Positions 55,086 to 64,000 of a stretch of 64,000 bases of DNA are shown piece after piece. The stretch covers positions 248,001-312,000 of the forward strand of contig NZ_WFLM01000002.1 of assembly GCF_009208775.1 (NCBI RefSeq), read 5' to 3'. A program made the position numbers and the translations under genes. Within the stretch, counting starts at the first letter, position 1, and each line of letters opens with the position of its first letter. Under the pieces are notes generated by a model that ran no database searches, was not told where the DNA came from, and saw only the letters and a program-made list of their open reading frames with translations. The stretch is from Silvanigrella paludirubra. GTDB lineage: Bacteria; Bdellovibrionota_B; Oligoflexia; Silvanigrellales; Silvanigrellaceae.

Positions 55086-56972
55086 TTAAACCTCCAAAGA
55101 TTTTTTTAAGCTCATATAACATTCTGAAAAATGAGATCTTCCAATATGTTCGCGATGATCAAAACCAAATGCTCTTCTAGTAATTGCTATAATGGGCGGA
55201 GCTTGAACACGCTTGAATGCTCCCATTCCCTTATAGTTTAACCACCAACGTTCTAAATCAATAATAAAAGATTGAACAGTTGGAAATAAATTTTTAGAAA
55301 GCCCCTCTTCACAACCAATCATAGAATCTAAAGTTCCATCCAAATAAGCCTTTAAACAGTCTTCAGGAGTTTTTCTATCCCAATGTTCTACCCAAGAACG
55401 AAACAAATAATCATGATAGGTATATTGAATAGGATCGCCTTTGTTTTCTAAAACATTTTGATTTTCATTTAATTCAGCACTTGGAACAACTTGAATTGTT
55501 TCTATAGGAATGATTTCAGATTTATAAATTTCATTGTTATAAAACTTAGATAATTCATATACATCTTTTTTCCAAAGATCTGCTATTGGACTTAAAAAGC
55601 CGGCCTGGTCTCCGTATAAAGTAGAATATCCTACAGTTAATTCAGATTTATTAGCGTTACAAGAAAACACACCTTTTAATGAAGCGGACAATGCGGATAA
55701 AATTCGACCACCACGGTCTCTCGCTTGAATATTTTCAAAAACGAGTGTTGAGATATCTAATACGGAAGTCGATCTTAAAAAAGCAATTTCATTTAATTGT
55801 GTCTTCGTATGTTCAATAGAATTTGTAATCCCAACAGATGCAAAAGGACAATTTAAATTTTCAGCTAATTTAAACGCCGCATTTTTTGTAAGACTTGAAT
55901 TAAATTTGGAAGGCATATTTAATAAATAAACATTTTCAGAACCCAATACACGTGAAAATAAAACGGCGCTAAGTGCAGAATCAATACCACCACTTGCTCC
56001 AATAACTACTCTATTAATATTCCATTCTTGTAAACATTTTTCAATAATATATTCAAGTGATATTTGCATATCTTTGACTAAAATATTCTCGTTTTTATTG
56101 ATTTTATTTTCTAAAATAAATTTTTTATTATTTGAATTAAATTGACCTATAGCTAGTGAACTTTTAAAAAATTCACCAATACATACGATCTCATTATTTG
56201 AAGAGTAATATGTTGATGATCCATCAAACCCATAGATAGTTTTTCCTACATTCTGAACCCCAACACAATTAACATAAAATATGGGAACTTTTACATTAGA
56301 GCTTATAGATGAAAAAAGTTTTTCTCTTTTTTCTTTTTTACCAAGAGTAAATGGAGAAGAACTTAAGTTTACAAAAAAATCATGTTTATATCTTTTAGAA
56401 AATTCTTCTATTGGATGAAAAGTATAATCATGGCTCCAACCATCTTCACATATTGATAATCCAATATGAAATTCTTTATGATCAATGTTTAATATTGCAG
56501 GTTCATAAAGATCAATTGGTTTGCAATCCATCTCTTGGGATAGTTTTCTTAAATCATAAAAATGCCTTGAGTCATCAAACTCTCGATAGTTTGGTAATAA
56601 AGATTTAATCCAAAATGGTAGACCTGTTTTGGAATTTTCTAAAAGTTTTCCTTTAGAAGCTATAAAAACTGCATTGTATTTTCTAACTCTTCCATCTTCA
56701 TTTTTTTTATTCCAATCGATTCCTACTGAGCCAAACATAATATTTATTTTATGAGATAGTTTAGTTATTTCAAAATGAAAATATTCACATTCTTTTAAAA
56801 AAGAAGTTTGTTCCCATGTATCACCATTTAAGTAGCCAGGTAAAACCATTTCTGGAAAAATAATTAAGTTAACAGCATTGTGAATTGCTTTCTCTACCTC
56901 AATTTTAATACTTTCGTAATTTTCTATACAATTAGCTGAAACCACTCTAATTTGTCCAATTGCAATCTTCAT
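55086..56972 (-). CDS. nadE: Glutamine-dependent NAD+ synthetase
   Basis: From the ATG at 56972, preceded by GAGGG five bases upstream (an in-frame ATG at 57014 has no site), the protein has 628 residues. The N-terminal glutaminase (nitrilase fold) has the triad E41 (FPEM), K115 (SKTGLP) and C175 (SICEDGW). The C-terminal synthetase has the P-loop SGGIDS (327-332) for adenylation of nicotinic acid adenine dinucleotide, then FNSSLTKN and RSHFSECYMS near the end. It makes NAD+ from deamido-NAD+ using glutamine-derived ammonia; both halves look intact. It is divergent from the branched-chain transporter cluster. Confidence 0.95.
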   Translation of the reverse strand: MKIAIGQIRVVSANCIENYESIKIEVEKAIHNAVNLIIFPEMVLPGYLNGDTWEQTSFLKECEYFHFEITKLSHKINIMFGSVGIDWNKKNEDGRVRKYNAVFIASKGKLLENSKTGLPFWIKSLLPNYREFDDSRHFYDLRKLSQEMDCKPIDLYEPAILNIDHKEFHIGLSICEDGWSHDYTFHPIEEFSKRYKHDFFVNLSSSPFTLGKKEKREKLFSSISSNVKVPIFYVNCVGVQNVGKTIYGFDGSSTYYSSNNEIVCIGEFFKSSLAIGQFNSNNKKFILENKINKNENILVKDMQISLEYIIEKCLQEWNINRVVIGASGGIDSALSAVLFSRVLGSENVYLLNMPSKFNSSLTKNAAFKLAENLNCPFASVGITNSIEHTKTQLNEIAFLRSTSVLDISTLVFENIQARDRGGRILSALSASLKGVFSCNANKSELTVGYSTLYGDQAGFLSPIADLWKKDVYELSKFYNNEIYKSEIIPIETIQVVPSAELNENQNVLENKGDPIQYTYHDYLFRSWVEHWDRKTPEDCLKAYLDGTLDSMIGCEEGLSKNLFPTVQSFIIDLERWWLNYKGMGAFKRVQAPPIIAITRRAFGFDHREHIGRSHFSECYMSLKKSLEV

Positions 56973-57098
56973 AGGTCCCTCAAATAACTTAAAACTAACA
57001 GCCCATATCAACAATTATAGGCTAATATAAATTTATAGAATTGGACAAGTATATCTTAAATTCTTCTTGTATTTTTATAAAATTTTGTCATAATCAAA

Positions 57099-57113
57099 AT
57101 GAATCTGATTCAT
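57099..57113. promoter_or_regulatory. Operator-like palindrome ahead of the liv cluster
   Basis: ATGAATC-T-GATTCAT is a perfect 7-1-7 palindrome, 60 bases before the GTG start of the first binding-protein gene, in the 201-base divergent spacer with nadE. It contains TGAAT/ATTCA half-sites, reminiscent of ArgR boxes but with a different spacing, so the binding protein is unknown. Confidence 0.4.
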
Positions 57114-57173
57114 GTATATTTATAGTTTTCAAAAGATAATTTTTTCTTTCCTACAATATAGGAGGTATATTCT

Positions 57174-58304
57174 GTGAGTTCTTTTCTTACAAATAAAAAT
57201 ATATTTATGAAATGTTTTTTGCTTCCAGCAGGACTTTTATTTACTACTCAAGTTTTTTCTTTAGAAGTTAAAGTAGGATCTGTTTTGTCCCTGACTGGAA
57301 CCTTAGGATCTTATGGCCAAGATGCAAAAAAAGGAATGGAACTTGCACTATCTGAAATGGGAAATTCAGAACCTAAAATAAAAATGTATACAGAAGACAC
57401 TTTAAGTACCCCTGCCGAAGCCGCAAAAGCGATTAATAAATTGATCTCTTCTGATAAGGTTTCAGTAGTTATTGGAGATATGACAAGTTCGAATACAATT
57501 GCTGCCGCTTCGATTGCTGAGAAATCAAAAATTCCAATTGTATCACCTAGCGCAACCAACGATTCTATCACTCAAGGAAAAAAATATATTTTTAGGGCCT
57601 GTTTCATTGATAGTTTTCAAGGAACAGTAATGGCCACATTTGCATCACAAAATTTAAAAGCAAAAACAGCAATCATTCTTGAGGACTCCGACTCTGATTA
57701 CAGCAAAGGCTTAAGTAAAAGTTTTGTTGAACATTTTACAAAAAATGGGGGTCTAGTAACAAAAGTATTGCGTTATTCACAAAAAGACACTTCATATACA
57801 TCTCAATTAAGTGAAGTCCGAAAATCAAAACCTGATATTATTTTTATTCCAGGATTTCATCAACAAGTTGGAGTTATATTGAGAGAATCTAAAGACCTTC
57901 AAATAAAATCTAAAGTTTTAGGTGGTGATGGTTGGGATACTCCTGAATTAAAACAAATCGCAAAAGGCGCTGAAAATGGAAGTTATATTTCAAATCATTA
58001 TATTGCGTCTGGTGAAAATAAAAAACTTCAGAGTTTTGTGAAAGCTTATAAAGAAAAATTTAAAGAAGAACCAAGTGCATTTGCAGCTCTTGCTTATGAC
58101 TCTTTGTACATGGTACGCAAAGCAATTGTTGATTCAAAATCAAACGATCCTGAAAAAATAACAGCAGGACTTGCTGCCATCAAAAATTTTGAAGGAGTAA
58201 CAGGGGTTATTTCTATGGATAAAAATCATAATCCATTAAAACCAGCTGTTGTTCTAGAATTTACTCCAAATGGATATAAGTATGTTACAAGTGTAAATCC
58301 ATAA
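57174..58304 (+). CDS. Branched-chain amino-acid-type ABC substrate-binding protein (paralogue 1)
   Basis: A 376-residue periplasmic binding protein of the LivJ/Peripla_BP_6 type with a signal peptide (ending about FSLE). The GTG start at 57174 has GGAGG eight bases upstream. Landmarks: KVGSVLSLTGTLGSYGQDAKKG near the mature N-terminus, VIGDMTSSNTIAAA, SATNDSIT and FRACFIDSFQG, and FIPGFHQQVGVILRE in the second lobe. It binds a small amino acid or amide and delivers it to the LivHMGF permease. It is followed by a hairpin terminator, so it may be made in excess of the other parts. Confidence 0.92.
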   Translation: MSSFLTNKNIFMKCFLLPAGLLFTTQVFSLEVKVGSVLSLTGTLGSYGQDAKKGMELALSEMGNSEPKIKMYTEDTLSTPAEAAKAINKLISSDKVSVVIGDMTSSNTIAAASIAEKSKIPIVSPSATNDSITQGKKYIFRACFIDSFQGTVMATFASQNLKAKTAIILEDSDSDYSKGLSKSFVEHFTKNGGLVTKVLRYSQKDTSYTSQLSEVRKSKPDIIFIPGFHQQVGVILRESKDLQIKSKVLGGDGWDTPELKQIAKGAENGSYISNHYIASGENKKLQSFVKAYKEKFKEEPSAFAALAYDSLYMVRKAIVDSKSNDPEKITAGLAAIKNFEGVTGVISMDKNHNPLKPAVVLEFTPNGYKYVTSVNP

Positions 58305-58323
58305 ATATTTCTAATTTACTTTC

Positions 58324-58362
58324 AAAAAGCATAAAGATCATTTTGTTTCTTTATGCTTTTTT
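58324..58362 (+). terminator. Terminator between binding-protein paralogues 1 and 2
   Basis: AAAAAGCATAAAG (58324-58336) pairs perfectly with CTTTATGCTTTTT (58349-58361) and ends in a six-T run. It sits 19 bases after the first binding-protein gene. Partial read-through would give more of the first protein than of the permease. Confidence 0.7.
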
Positions 58363-58558
58363 ATTATTAAAATAACTAAATTAACGAAATTCATTTGATT
58401 TTAATGAAATCTTAATTCAATTTTTTAATTAGATTTGCATTATTTGATAATTCATGATATTTCTCAAAATCTTGGAATAAGTATACCTACTATTACATTA
58501 TACTTTTGCTATCCTATAGCAGTAATTTTAACAACTTATAGACAATTAAGGATCAAAA

Positions 58559-59701
58559 ATGGGTTGTACAGCCAGTTTAAAAAAATTTGTATTTCCAGCC
58601 GTAAGTTTTCTAGTAAGCGCTTCATTTATTCAAAATATTTTTGCACTTGAAGCTAAAATAGGGATATTATTATCTTTTACAGGGTCTCAAGCTTATTATG
58701 GCAAAGAAACAAAAAATGGAATTGATTTGGCTCTTGAGCAACATAATAAGAATAACAAAGATTTAAAGATTAAGCTATTTGTTGAAGACTCTCAAAGCTC
58801 TCCATCTGAAGCAGCTAGAGGAATAAATAAACTTATTACCTCCGATAAAGTTGTTGTTGTTATAGGAGATATGGTGAGTTCAAACACAATTGCAGCAGGA
58901 TCAATTGCTGAAAAATCTAAAATCCCCATTTTGTCACCTGGCTCAACGAATGATACCGTTACAATCGGCAAAAATTATATTTATCGCACATGTTTTACAG
59001 ACAGTTTTCAAGGACTAGTCATGGCAAACTTTGCATATAAAAATTTAAATGCAAAGACTGCTGTAATTTTGCAAGATTCTGACTCAGATTATAGCATTGG
59101 TTTAAGTAAAAACTTTTCAGATAAATTTACATTAGATGGTGGTAAAGTAACAAAAATATTACGTTACTCACAAAAAGATACAAATTTTACTTCGCAATTG
59201 GGTGAAATACGTAAATTAAAACCAGACGTCGTATTTATTCCAGGATTTCATCAACAAGTTGGTGTCATTTTAAGAGAATCAAAGGATCTTCAAATCAATT
59301 CCAAAATGTTAGGTGGAGACGGTTGGGATACACAGGAATTAAGAACAATTGCTAAAGGGGCTGAAAACGGAGGATTTATATCAAATCATTATTCTGCCGA
59401 ATCAAAGGATCCTACTTTACAAAGTTTTGTGAAGGCTTATAAAGCAAAATATAATATAGAACCAAGTTCCTTTTCTGCATTAGGCTATGACTCAGCAAAT
59501 ATAGTCTTAGAAGCAATTAAAAAAGCAAACTCAAATGAACCTGAAAAAATTAATAAAGCAATTGCTAATACAAAAAATTTAAACGCCGCAACTGGAGTAA
59601 TTACGATAGATAAAAATCATAACGCATCAAAGCCAGCAGTAATTCTTGAGTTTACGCCAAAAGGTTATAAATATATAACTAGTGTTAATCCAAATAATTA
59701 A
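58559..59701 (+). CDS. Branched-chain amino-acid-type ABC substrate-binding protein (paralogue 2)
   Basis: A 380-residue LivJ-type protein, a close paralogue of its neighbours on both sides. Signal peptide about 1-30 (ends IFALE). It shares KIGILLSFTGSQAYYGKETKNG, VIGDMVSSNTIAAG, YRTCFTDSFQG and FIPGFHQQVGVILRE. Residues that differ among the three copies cluster in the ligand-facing segments (SPGSTNDTV against SPSATNDSI and SPAATNDAV), which suggests different ligand choice. The 254-base spacer before it may hold its own promoter. An AAGGATC site precedes the ATG. Confidence 0.92.
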   Translation: MGCTASLKKFVFPAVSFLVSASFIQNIFALEAKIGILLSFTGSQAYYGKETKNGIDLALEQHNKNNKDLKIKLFVEDSQSSPSEAARGINKLITSDKVVVVIGDMVSSNTIAAGSIAEKSKIPILSPGSTNDTVTIGKNYIYRTCFTDSFQGLVMANFAYKNLNAKTAVILQDSDSDYSIGLSKNFSDKFTLDGGKVTKILRYSQKDTNFTSQLGEIRKLKPDVVFIPGFHQQVGVILRESKDLQINSKMLGGDGWDTQELRTIAKGAENGGFISNHYSAESKDPTLQSFVKAYKAKYNIEPSSFSALGYDSANIVLEAIKKANSNEPEKINKAIANTKNLNAATGVITIDKNHNASKPAVILEFTPKGYKYITSVNPNN

Positions 59702-59746
59702 TTTTTTCAAACTAGGTTCATCTCTAATCAAATGAGGATTTTTTTA

Positions 59747-60886
59747 ATGAGTTTTTTTTCGAAAAAATATAGTAATTCTAAAATAATTGTTTCTTTATTT
59801 TCAAGTTTAGTTATTTCATTTAACGCATACGCTTTAGAAATAAAAGTAGGAGTTTTGTTACCTTTAACTGGAAGTCAAGCGTTTTATGGTAAAGAAGCAA
59901 AAAATGGAATTGATCTTGCTTTTAAAGAAATGAATGATCCTGACATAAAAATCAAACTCATTGTAGAAGATACGCAAAGCACTCCTTTAGAGGCAGCAAA
60001 AGGAATCAATAAATTAATTACTTCAGATAGAGTTTCTGTTGTCATCGCAGAAGTTATTAGCTCAAATGCAATTGCAGCAGCATCTATTGCCGAGAAAGCT
60101 AAAGTACCAATTATATCACCAGCAGCAACCAACGATGCTGTTACTTTAGGAAAAAAATATATTTTTAGGACATGTTTTATTGATAGCTTCCAAGGCGTTG
60201 TAATGGCAAATTTTGCATCAAAAAATTTAAATGGAAAAACAGCAATTATTTTAGAAGACTCTGATTCTGACTATAGTAAAGGACTTAGTGATAATTTTTC
60301 ATCAACTTTTGAAAAATCTGGTGGTAAAATTTTAAAGATATTAAAATACTCACAAAAAGATACAACATTTACTGCTCAGTTAGGAGATGTCAGAAAAATA
60401 AAACCTGATGTCGTATTTATACCTGGGTTTCACCAACAAGTCGGAGTCATTTTAAGAGAAGCAAAAGATCTGCAAATCAAATCTAAAATGTTAGGTGGTG
60501 ATGGATGGTTTACACCTGAATTAAGAGCGATTGCTAAAGGCGCTGAAATTGGCGGTTATACATCTACACACTATGCAACTGAAAGCCATGAACCTAAAGT
60601 AAAATCTTTTGTAGACAGTTACTTTAAAAGATATAATGCTAGCCCCAGTGCCCATGCTGCTTTAGGGTATGACTCCTTTAATATTGTATATCAGTCAATC
60701 AAAAAAATAAAATCAGACAATTCAGAAAAAATTACGGAAGCTCTATCGAAAGTAAAAGACTTTAATGGTATAACTGGTTCTATTACAATGGATAAGAATC
60801 ATAACCCAATTAAACCAGCGGTGATACTAGAGTATGTACCAAATGGATATAAGTTTATTACGAGTATTTCACCTGATGCTAAGTAA
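59747..60886 (+). CDS. Branched-chain amino-acid-type ABC substrate-binding protein (paralogue 3)
   Basis: The ATG at 59747 has GAGGA eight bases upstream; the earlier ATG at 59732 overlaps that site and is not preferred. It gives 379 residues with a signal peptide ending near NAYALE, followed by KVGVLLPLTGSQAFYGKEAKNG. The ligand region reads VIAEVISSNAIAAA, where the other two copies have VIGDM.SSNTIAA, and FIPGFHQQVGVILREAKDLQI is conserved. It is the copy directly upstream of livH (39 bases), so it is the most tightly linked to the permease. Confidence 0.92.
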   Translation: MSFFSKKYSNSKIIVSLFSSLVISFNAYALEIKVGVLLPLTGSQAFYGKEAKNGIDLAFKEMNDPDIKIKLIVEDTQSTPLEAAKGINKLITSDRVSVVIAEVISSNAIAAASIAEKAKVPIISPAATNDAVTLGKKYIFRTCFIDSFQGVVMANFASKNLNGKTAIILEDSDSDYSKGLSDNFSSTFEKSGGKILKILKYSQKDTTFTAQLGDVRKIKPDVVFIPGFHQQVGVILREAKDLQIKSKMLGGDGWFTPELRAIAKGAEIGGYTSTHYATESHEPKVKSFVDSYFKRYNASPSAHAALGYDSFNIVYQSIKKIKSDNSEKITEALSKVKDFNGITGSITMDKNHNPIKPAVILEYVPNGYKFITSISPDAK

Positions 60887-60925
60887 ACAGACAAAAATGG
60901 AACTCTCTCACTAAGGTAGCATCTC

Positions 60926-61801
60926 ATGTTAGATTTTATTCAAGCTATGATCGACGGAATTGCAATTGGTAGTTTATATGCACTAATTGCAATAGGGTAT
61001 TCGATGGTTTTTGGAATATTACAATTTGTTAACTTTGCGCATGGCGAATTATTTATGCTTGGCGCTTATTTTGTAATGCTTTTTCTTACCATGGGAGCAC
61101 CAATTTGGGCTGCGTTACTATTTGCTATTTTAGCAGTTGGCGCCATTGCAATTGTAATTGAACGCGTAGCTTATAAACCACTTCGAAAGCACAATCGCTT
61201 AGCTCCTTTAATTACTGCAGTAGCAATGAGTTTATTCCTCCAAAATATTGTTCAAGTTTTATTCTCTCCAAACTCTTTAAGTTATCCAATAAATATTCCA
61301 GGTAATATTGTTACTTTTGGTGAATTATTTGTCCGCATAAGAGATATTGGAATTTTTCTACTAACAATAGCATTAGCAATTTCATTGGAGTTATTCCTTA
61401 ACAAAACAAAAGCAGGAAAAGGAATTAAAGCACTCGCAATGCATGCAGATGCTTCAAAACTTTGTGGTGTTCCATTTGATAGAACAGTAAGTCTTACTTT
61501 TTTTATTGGAGCCATGCTCGCCGTGATTGCTGGTACAATTCAAGGAATGGCAACAAATCAAATTTTTCCATTAATGGGTGTGAATGCAGGATTAAAAGCT
61601 TTTGCAGCTGCTGTTTTAGGTGGAATTGGTGATTTACGAGGAGCTGTTTTAGGAGGCCTTTTTTTAGGAATATCCGAGAGTATGCTCGTTAGTTATGAGT
61701 TATCTACTTATAAAGATGGATTTGCGTTTGTAATATTAATCATTGTTCTTCTTGTTAGGCCACAAGGCATACTCGGAAGAGCCCAGCTAGTTAAAGTATA
61801 A
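60926..61801 (+). CDS. livH: Branched-chain amino-acid ABC permease LivH
   Basis: A 291-residue inner-membrane permease with about eight hydrophobic helices. Family landmarks include IGSLYALIAIGYSMVFGILQFVNFAHGELFMLGAYF at the start and the coupling region FAAAVLGGIGDLRGAVLGGLFLGISES near 225-250 (EAA-like loop). With LivM it forms the channel for amino acids presented by the LivJ-type proteins. It is followed by livM after 3 bases. Confidence 0.94.
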   Translation: MLDFIQAMIDGIAIGSLYALIAIGYSMVFGILQFVNFAHGELFMLGAYFVMLFLTMGAPIWAALLFAILAVGAIAIVIERVAYKPLRKHNRLAPLITAVAMSLFLQNIVQVLFSPNSLSYPINIPGNIVTFGELFVRIRDIGIFLLTIALAISLELFLNKTKAGKGIKALAMHADASKLCGVPFDRTVSLTFFIGAMLAVIAGTIQGMATNQIFPLMGVNAGLKAFAAAVLGGIGDLRGAVLGGLFLGISESMLVSYELSTYKDGFAFVILIIVLLVRPQGILGRAQLVKV

Positions 61802-61804
61802 ACT

Positions 61805-62764
61805 ATGACAGATATTTTTAATTATATTCAATTGCCATTTATCGTCTTTTGTATATTAGCAATTCAAGCAATGAGTCTTCAAATTGTACTTGGTGGAACA
61901 GGGCTATTATCTTTAGGACACGCGGCATTTTATACTGTTGGTGGATACACTTCTGCTATGTTTACTGTTTTTATTGCACCAAAATTAGGAATAGAAAATC
62001 ATTCGCTGTTACTTTTATTAGCCTGCATAGTAGGAATGGTTTCTGCTTCTATCTCGGGACTTATTGTTGCGATTCCCTGTTTAAAGCTTAGGGGAGATTA
62101 TTTAGCAATGGCAACCCTAGGAGTGGGCGAAATTGTTGCTACCATATTTAAAAATTTAGATTTTGTTGGTGGCACAAGAGGATTTAAAGATATTCCAAAG
62201 CTTGGTTCACCTACGCTTATATTTATAATAATGATAATTGTAGCTATATTTATTATTCGTTTTTATAAAACAAATATTGGATTTGCAATACGTGCGACTA
62301 GAGACGATGAGATATCAGCAAAAAGTATTGGCATAGACATTTATAAAACAAAACTAATTTCTTTTTTTATTGGAACATCGCTCGCTGGATTAGCTGGTGT
62401 GTTTTATTCACATACCCTTCAGTTTATTAGCCCTGATGAAGCGGGTTTTTACAATAGTGTTGTTCTTGTATTAGCTGTTGTTATAGGTGGAATGTATAGT
62501 GTATATGGAAGTATATTTGGTGCTTTTATTATTGTTGTTATTCCAGAACTCCTTCGTTTTATTCCACAAATATTTGATCCCTATTTGTATAAATTAGTTG
62601 AAAAGGGGCTTTTAAGTCAATCTTTTGTAACTATATTTAATTCAATATTTTCAAATAGAACATTAGTATTTTCTGTGCTTGTTGTCATTATTATGTTACT
62701 TAATCCAAAAGGTGTAGCATCATTAATGGAAAGCTTTAAAAGAATGAGAAAAACAAATGAGTAA
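61805..62764 (+). CDS. livM: Branched-chain amino-acid ABC permease LivM
   Basis: A 319-residue permease, the partner of LivH. Landmarks: GGTGLLSLGHAAFYTVGGYTSA, LRGDYLAMATLGVGEIV, a GFAIRATRDDEISAKSIGID cytoplasmic loop, and the FYNSVVLVLAVVIGGMYSVYGSIFGAF helix near 215-245. It overlaps livG by 8 bases, so the two are translationally coupled. Confidence 0.94.
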   Translation: MTDIFNYIQLPFIVFCILAIQAMSLQIVLGGTGLLSLGHAAFYTVGGYTSAMFTVFIAPKLGIENHSLLLLLACIVGMVSASISGLIVAIPCLKLRGDYLAMATLGVGEIVATIFKNLDFVGGTRGFKDIPKLGSPTLIFIIMIIVAIFIIRFYKTNIGFAIRATRDDEISAKSIGIDIYKTKLISFFIGTSLAGLAGVFYSHTLQFISPDEAGFYNSVVLVLAVVIGGMYSVYGSIFGAFIIVVIPELLRFIPQIFDPYLYKLVEKGLLSQSFVTIFNSIFSNRTLVFSVLVVIIMLLNPKGVASLMESFKRMRKTNE

Positions 62765-63572
62765 TATTCTTTCTATATCTAATGTAACAGTAAAATTTGG
62801 TGGACTGGTTGCTCTAAATGACTTTCATATTAATGTCCGTAAGGGTGGCATTTCTGGGGTAATTGGACCAAATGGAGCAGGAAAAACAACTGTTTTTAAT
62901 ATTATTACAGGTGTTTATAAACCATTTTCTGGTTCCGTTTTAGTAGAAAATTCAGAGTTAGTTGGGTTACCTACCTGTTTAATAGCTCACTATAAAGTTT
63001 CCAGAACCTTTCAAAATATTCGTTTATTTGCCAACATGACTGTTGCAGAAAATATAATGTCGGGAGCATGCATTAAAAGAGAAGGAGAATTTTTTTCCTC
63101 ATTATTTTCTTTTTCTAAGACAAGAAAAAAAGAAAAAGAATTAATTAAAAAAATGGAGGATCTTCTTGAATTTTGTGGTTTAAAAAAGTTTAAGAACTAT
63201 CCTGCGACTTCGTTACCTTATGGTCTACAACGAAAACTAGAAATAGCGCGTTCCCTTATGACCGATCCTAAATTACTACTCCTTGATGAGCCTGCTGCTG
63301 GTATGAATCCTACAGAAAAATTAGCCCTACAGGAACTTGTTAAAAAAATTTCTCAACAAGGAATTTCAATTTTATTAATTGAACATGATATGAAATTTGT
63401 AATGAATTTATGCGAACACATAACAGTATTAAACTATGGCAGCGTCATAGCTGAAGGACTTCCTAAAGATATTCAGACAAATCATGAAGTAATTGAAGCA
63501 TATTTAGGTTCTGATGTTGAAGACGACTTTATTGTCAAATTAGATAAGGAAACAGAAAATGCTTCTCGTTGA
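62757..63572 (+). CDS. livG: Branched-chain amino-acid ABC ATPase LivG
   Basis: A 271-residue ABC ATPase. Walker A is GPNGAGKTT (37-45), the Q-loop region reads RTFQNIRLFANMTV, the signature is degenerate (LPYGLQRKLEIARSL, where LSYGQQRxLEIARAL is usual), Walker B is LLLLDEPAAGMNP, and the H-switch is LIEHDMKFV. The N-terminal part and length fit LivG rather than LivF. It overlaps livF by 14 bases. Confidence 0.93.
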   Translation: MSNILSISNVTVKFGGLVALNDFHINVRKGGISGVIGPNGAGKTTVFNIITGVYKPFSGSVLVENSELVGLPTCLIAHYKVSRTFQNIRLFANMTVAENIMSGACIKREGEFFSSLFSFSKTRKKEKELIKKMEDLLEFCGLKKFKNYPATSLPYGLQRKLEIARSLMTDPKLLLLDEPAAGMNPTEKLALQELVKKISQQGISILLIEHDMKFVMNLCEHITVLNYGSVIAEGLPKDIQTNHEVIEAYLGSDVEDDFIVKLDKETENASR

Positions 63573-64000
63573 AAACTTAGCAGTCGATTATGGTGCTATT
63601 CAAGCTTTAAAAGGAATTCATGTAGAAGTTTTTGAAGGTGAAATAGTTTCTTTAGTGGGAAGTAACGGAGCTGGAAAAACTACTTTTTTAAGAACCATTT
63701 CTGGTCTTATAAAGCAAAAATCAGGTAAAATATTTTTTGCTAAAAATAACATTACTGGACTAGCGACACATGAAATAGTTAAACTTGGAATTAGCCAGTC
63801 ACCAGAAGGACGAATGGTTTTTCCAGATATGTCTGTAAAAGAAAATTTGATCATGGGATGTTATAGTTTTTCTTTCTCCAAAGCTGAAATTCAAAGTAAT
63901 ATTGACAGAATGGTCGCTTGGTTTCCAAGACTAGGCGAACGCATGAATCAAAAAGCCGTTTTACTTTCTGGTGGTGAGCAGCAAATGCTTGCAATTGCAC
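63559..64000 (+). CDS. livF: Branched-chain amino-acid ABC ATPase LivF (partial, off window end)
   Basis: An ATG at 63559, within the end of livG, opens a frame that runs to the last base (about 147 residues seen). Walker A is GSNGAGKTT, and the LivF-type QSPEGRMVFPDMSVKENL Q-loop and LSGGEQQMLAIA signature are visible. Walker B and the H-loop lie beyond the window. It is the second ATPase of the Liv complex. Confidence 0.92.
   Translation, partial: MLLVENLAVDYGAIQALKGIHVEVFEGEIVSLVGSNGAGKTTFLRTISGLIKQKSGKIFFAKNNITGLATHEIVKLGISQSPEGRMVFPDMSVKENLIMGCYSFSFSKAEIQSNIDRMVAWFPRLGERMNQKAVLLSGGEQQMLAIA

Noticed and set aside
1-64000. tRNA, rRNA, CRISPR arrays, insertion sequences and prophage genes
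   Set aside because: No T-arm-like GGTTCGAA, repeat-spacer pattern, transposase or integrase was found by reading; a dedicated scan could still reveal small RNAs.

Overview
The window is AT-rich chromosomal DNA from a Gram-negative bacterium. Lipoboxes, periplasmic redox proteins, a class A beta-lactamase and an ATGA-coupled chemosensory operon all point that way. The low GC, the many secreted toxin-like proteins, and an NRPS beside a PI-PLC suggest a Bdellovibrionota/Oligoflexia-type organism, perhaps Silvanigrellales. That placement is inference from gene content, not a database match. I saw no rRNA, tRNA, CRISPR array or insertion sequence.

Region 1 (1-7.3 kb) is mostly housekeeping and signalling: a cut-off GAF/PAS sensor, a solitary CheR, a divergent receiver-PilZ protein, a membrane-anchored cytochrome c, a DsbA-like thiol oxidoreductase, a DUF2058 protein, then rmuC and a SpoU/TrmH rRNA methyltransferase. 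A pair of inverted DnaA-box-like sites lies in front of rmuC.

Region 2 (7.4-12.2 kb) is the most striking part. A secreted protein ends in a toxin-type nucleic-acid deaminase domain. Eighteen bases later comes a 1146-residue lipoprotein whose middle resembles the pore-forming/delivery region of large clostridial toxins (TcdA/TcdB). A strong terminator closes the pair. I propose a two-component toxin with separate effector and translocation proteins.

Region 3 (12.3-22.6 kb) holds a divergent tryptophan 2,3-dioxygenase, a kynureninase-like PLP enzyme, a GT22 (Alg9/PIG-B type) mannosyltransferase-like membrane protein, and a tightly coupled cheA-cheW-mcp-cheRB operon that ends in a CheR-pseudoreceiver-CheB fusion and has no CheY.

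Region 4 (22.6-29.2 kb) carries a methyltransferase, a GNAT acetyltransferase, a lipoprotein, a class A beta-lactamase, an exported Bcp-type peroxiredoxin and a secreted protein ending in a barnase-like RNase domain, with no immunity gene next to it.

Region 5 (29.2-43.8 kb) is an NRPS locus. A 3406-residue synthetase reads C-A-T-E-C-A*-T-C-T-TE, where A* has lost its core motifs and the last module has no A domain. It overlaps a Cy-like/A protein whose pocket residues read as a cysteine code but which stops after motif A8. A secreted PI-PLC-like enzyme follows.

Region 6 (43.9-57 kb) is mainly core genes (a MurB with an unusual C-terminal fusion, HflX, an esterase, a PlsC-like acyltransferase, a thiamine pyrophosphokinase-like protein, TrpR, NadE), interrupted by an orphan ~980-residue protein and an HTH protein flanked by inverted repeats.

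Region 7 (57-64 kb) is a branched-chain amino-acid-type ABC importer: three tandem paralogous binding proteins followed by livH-livM-livG-livF, the last running off the window end.
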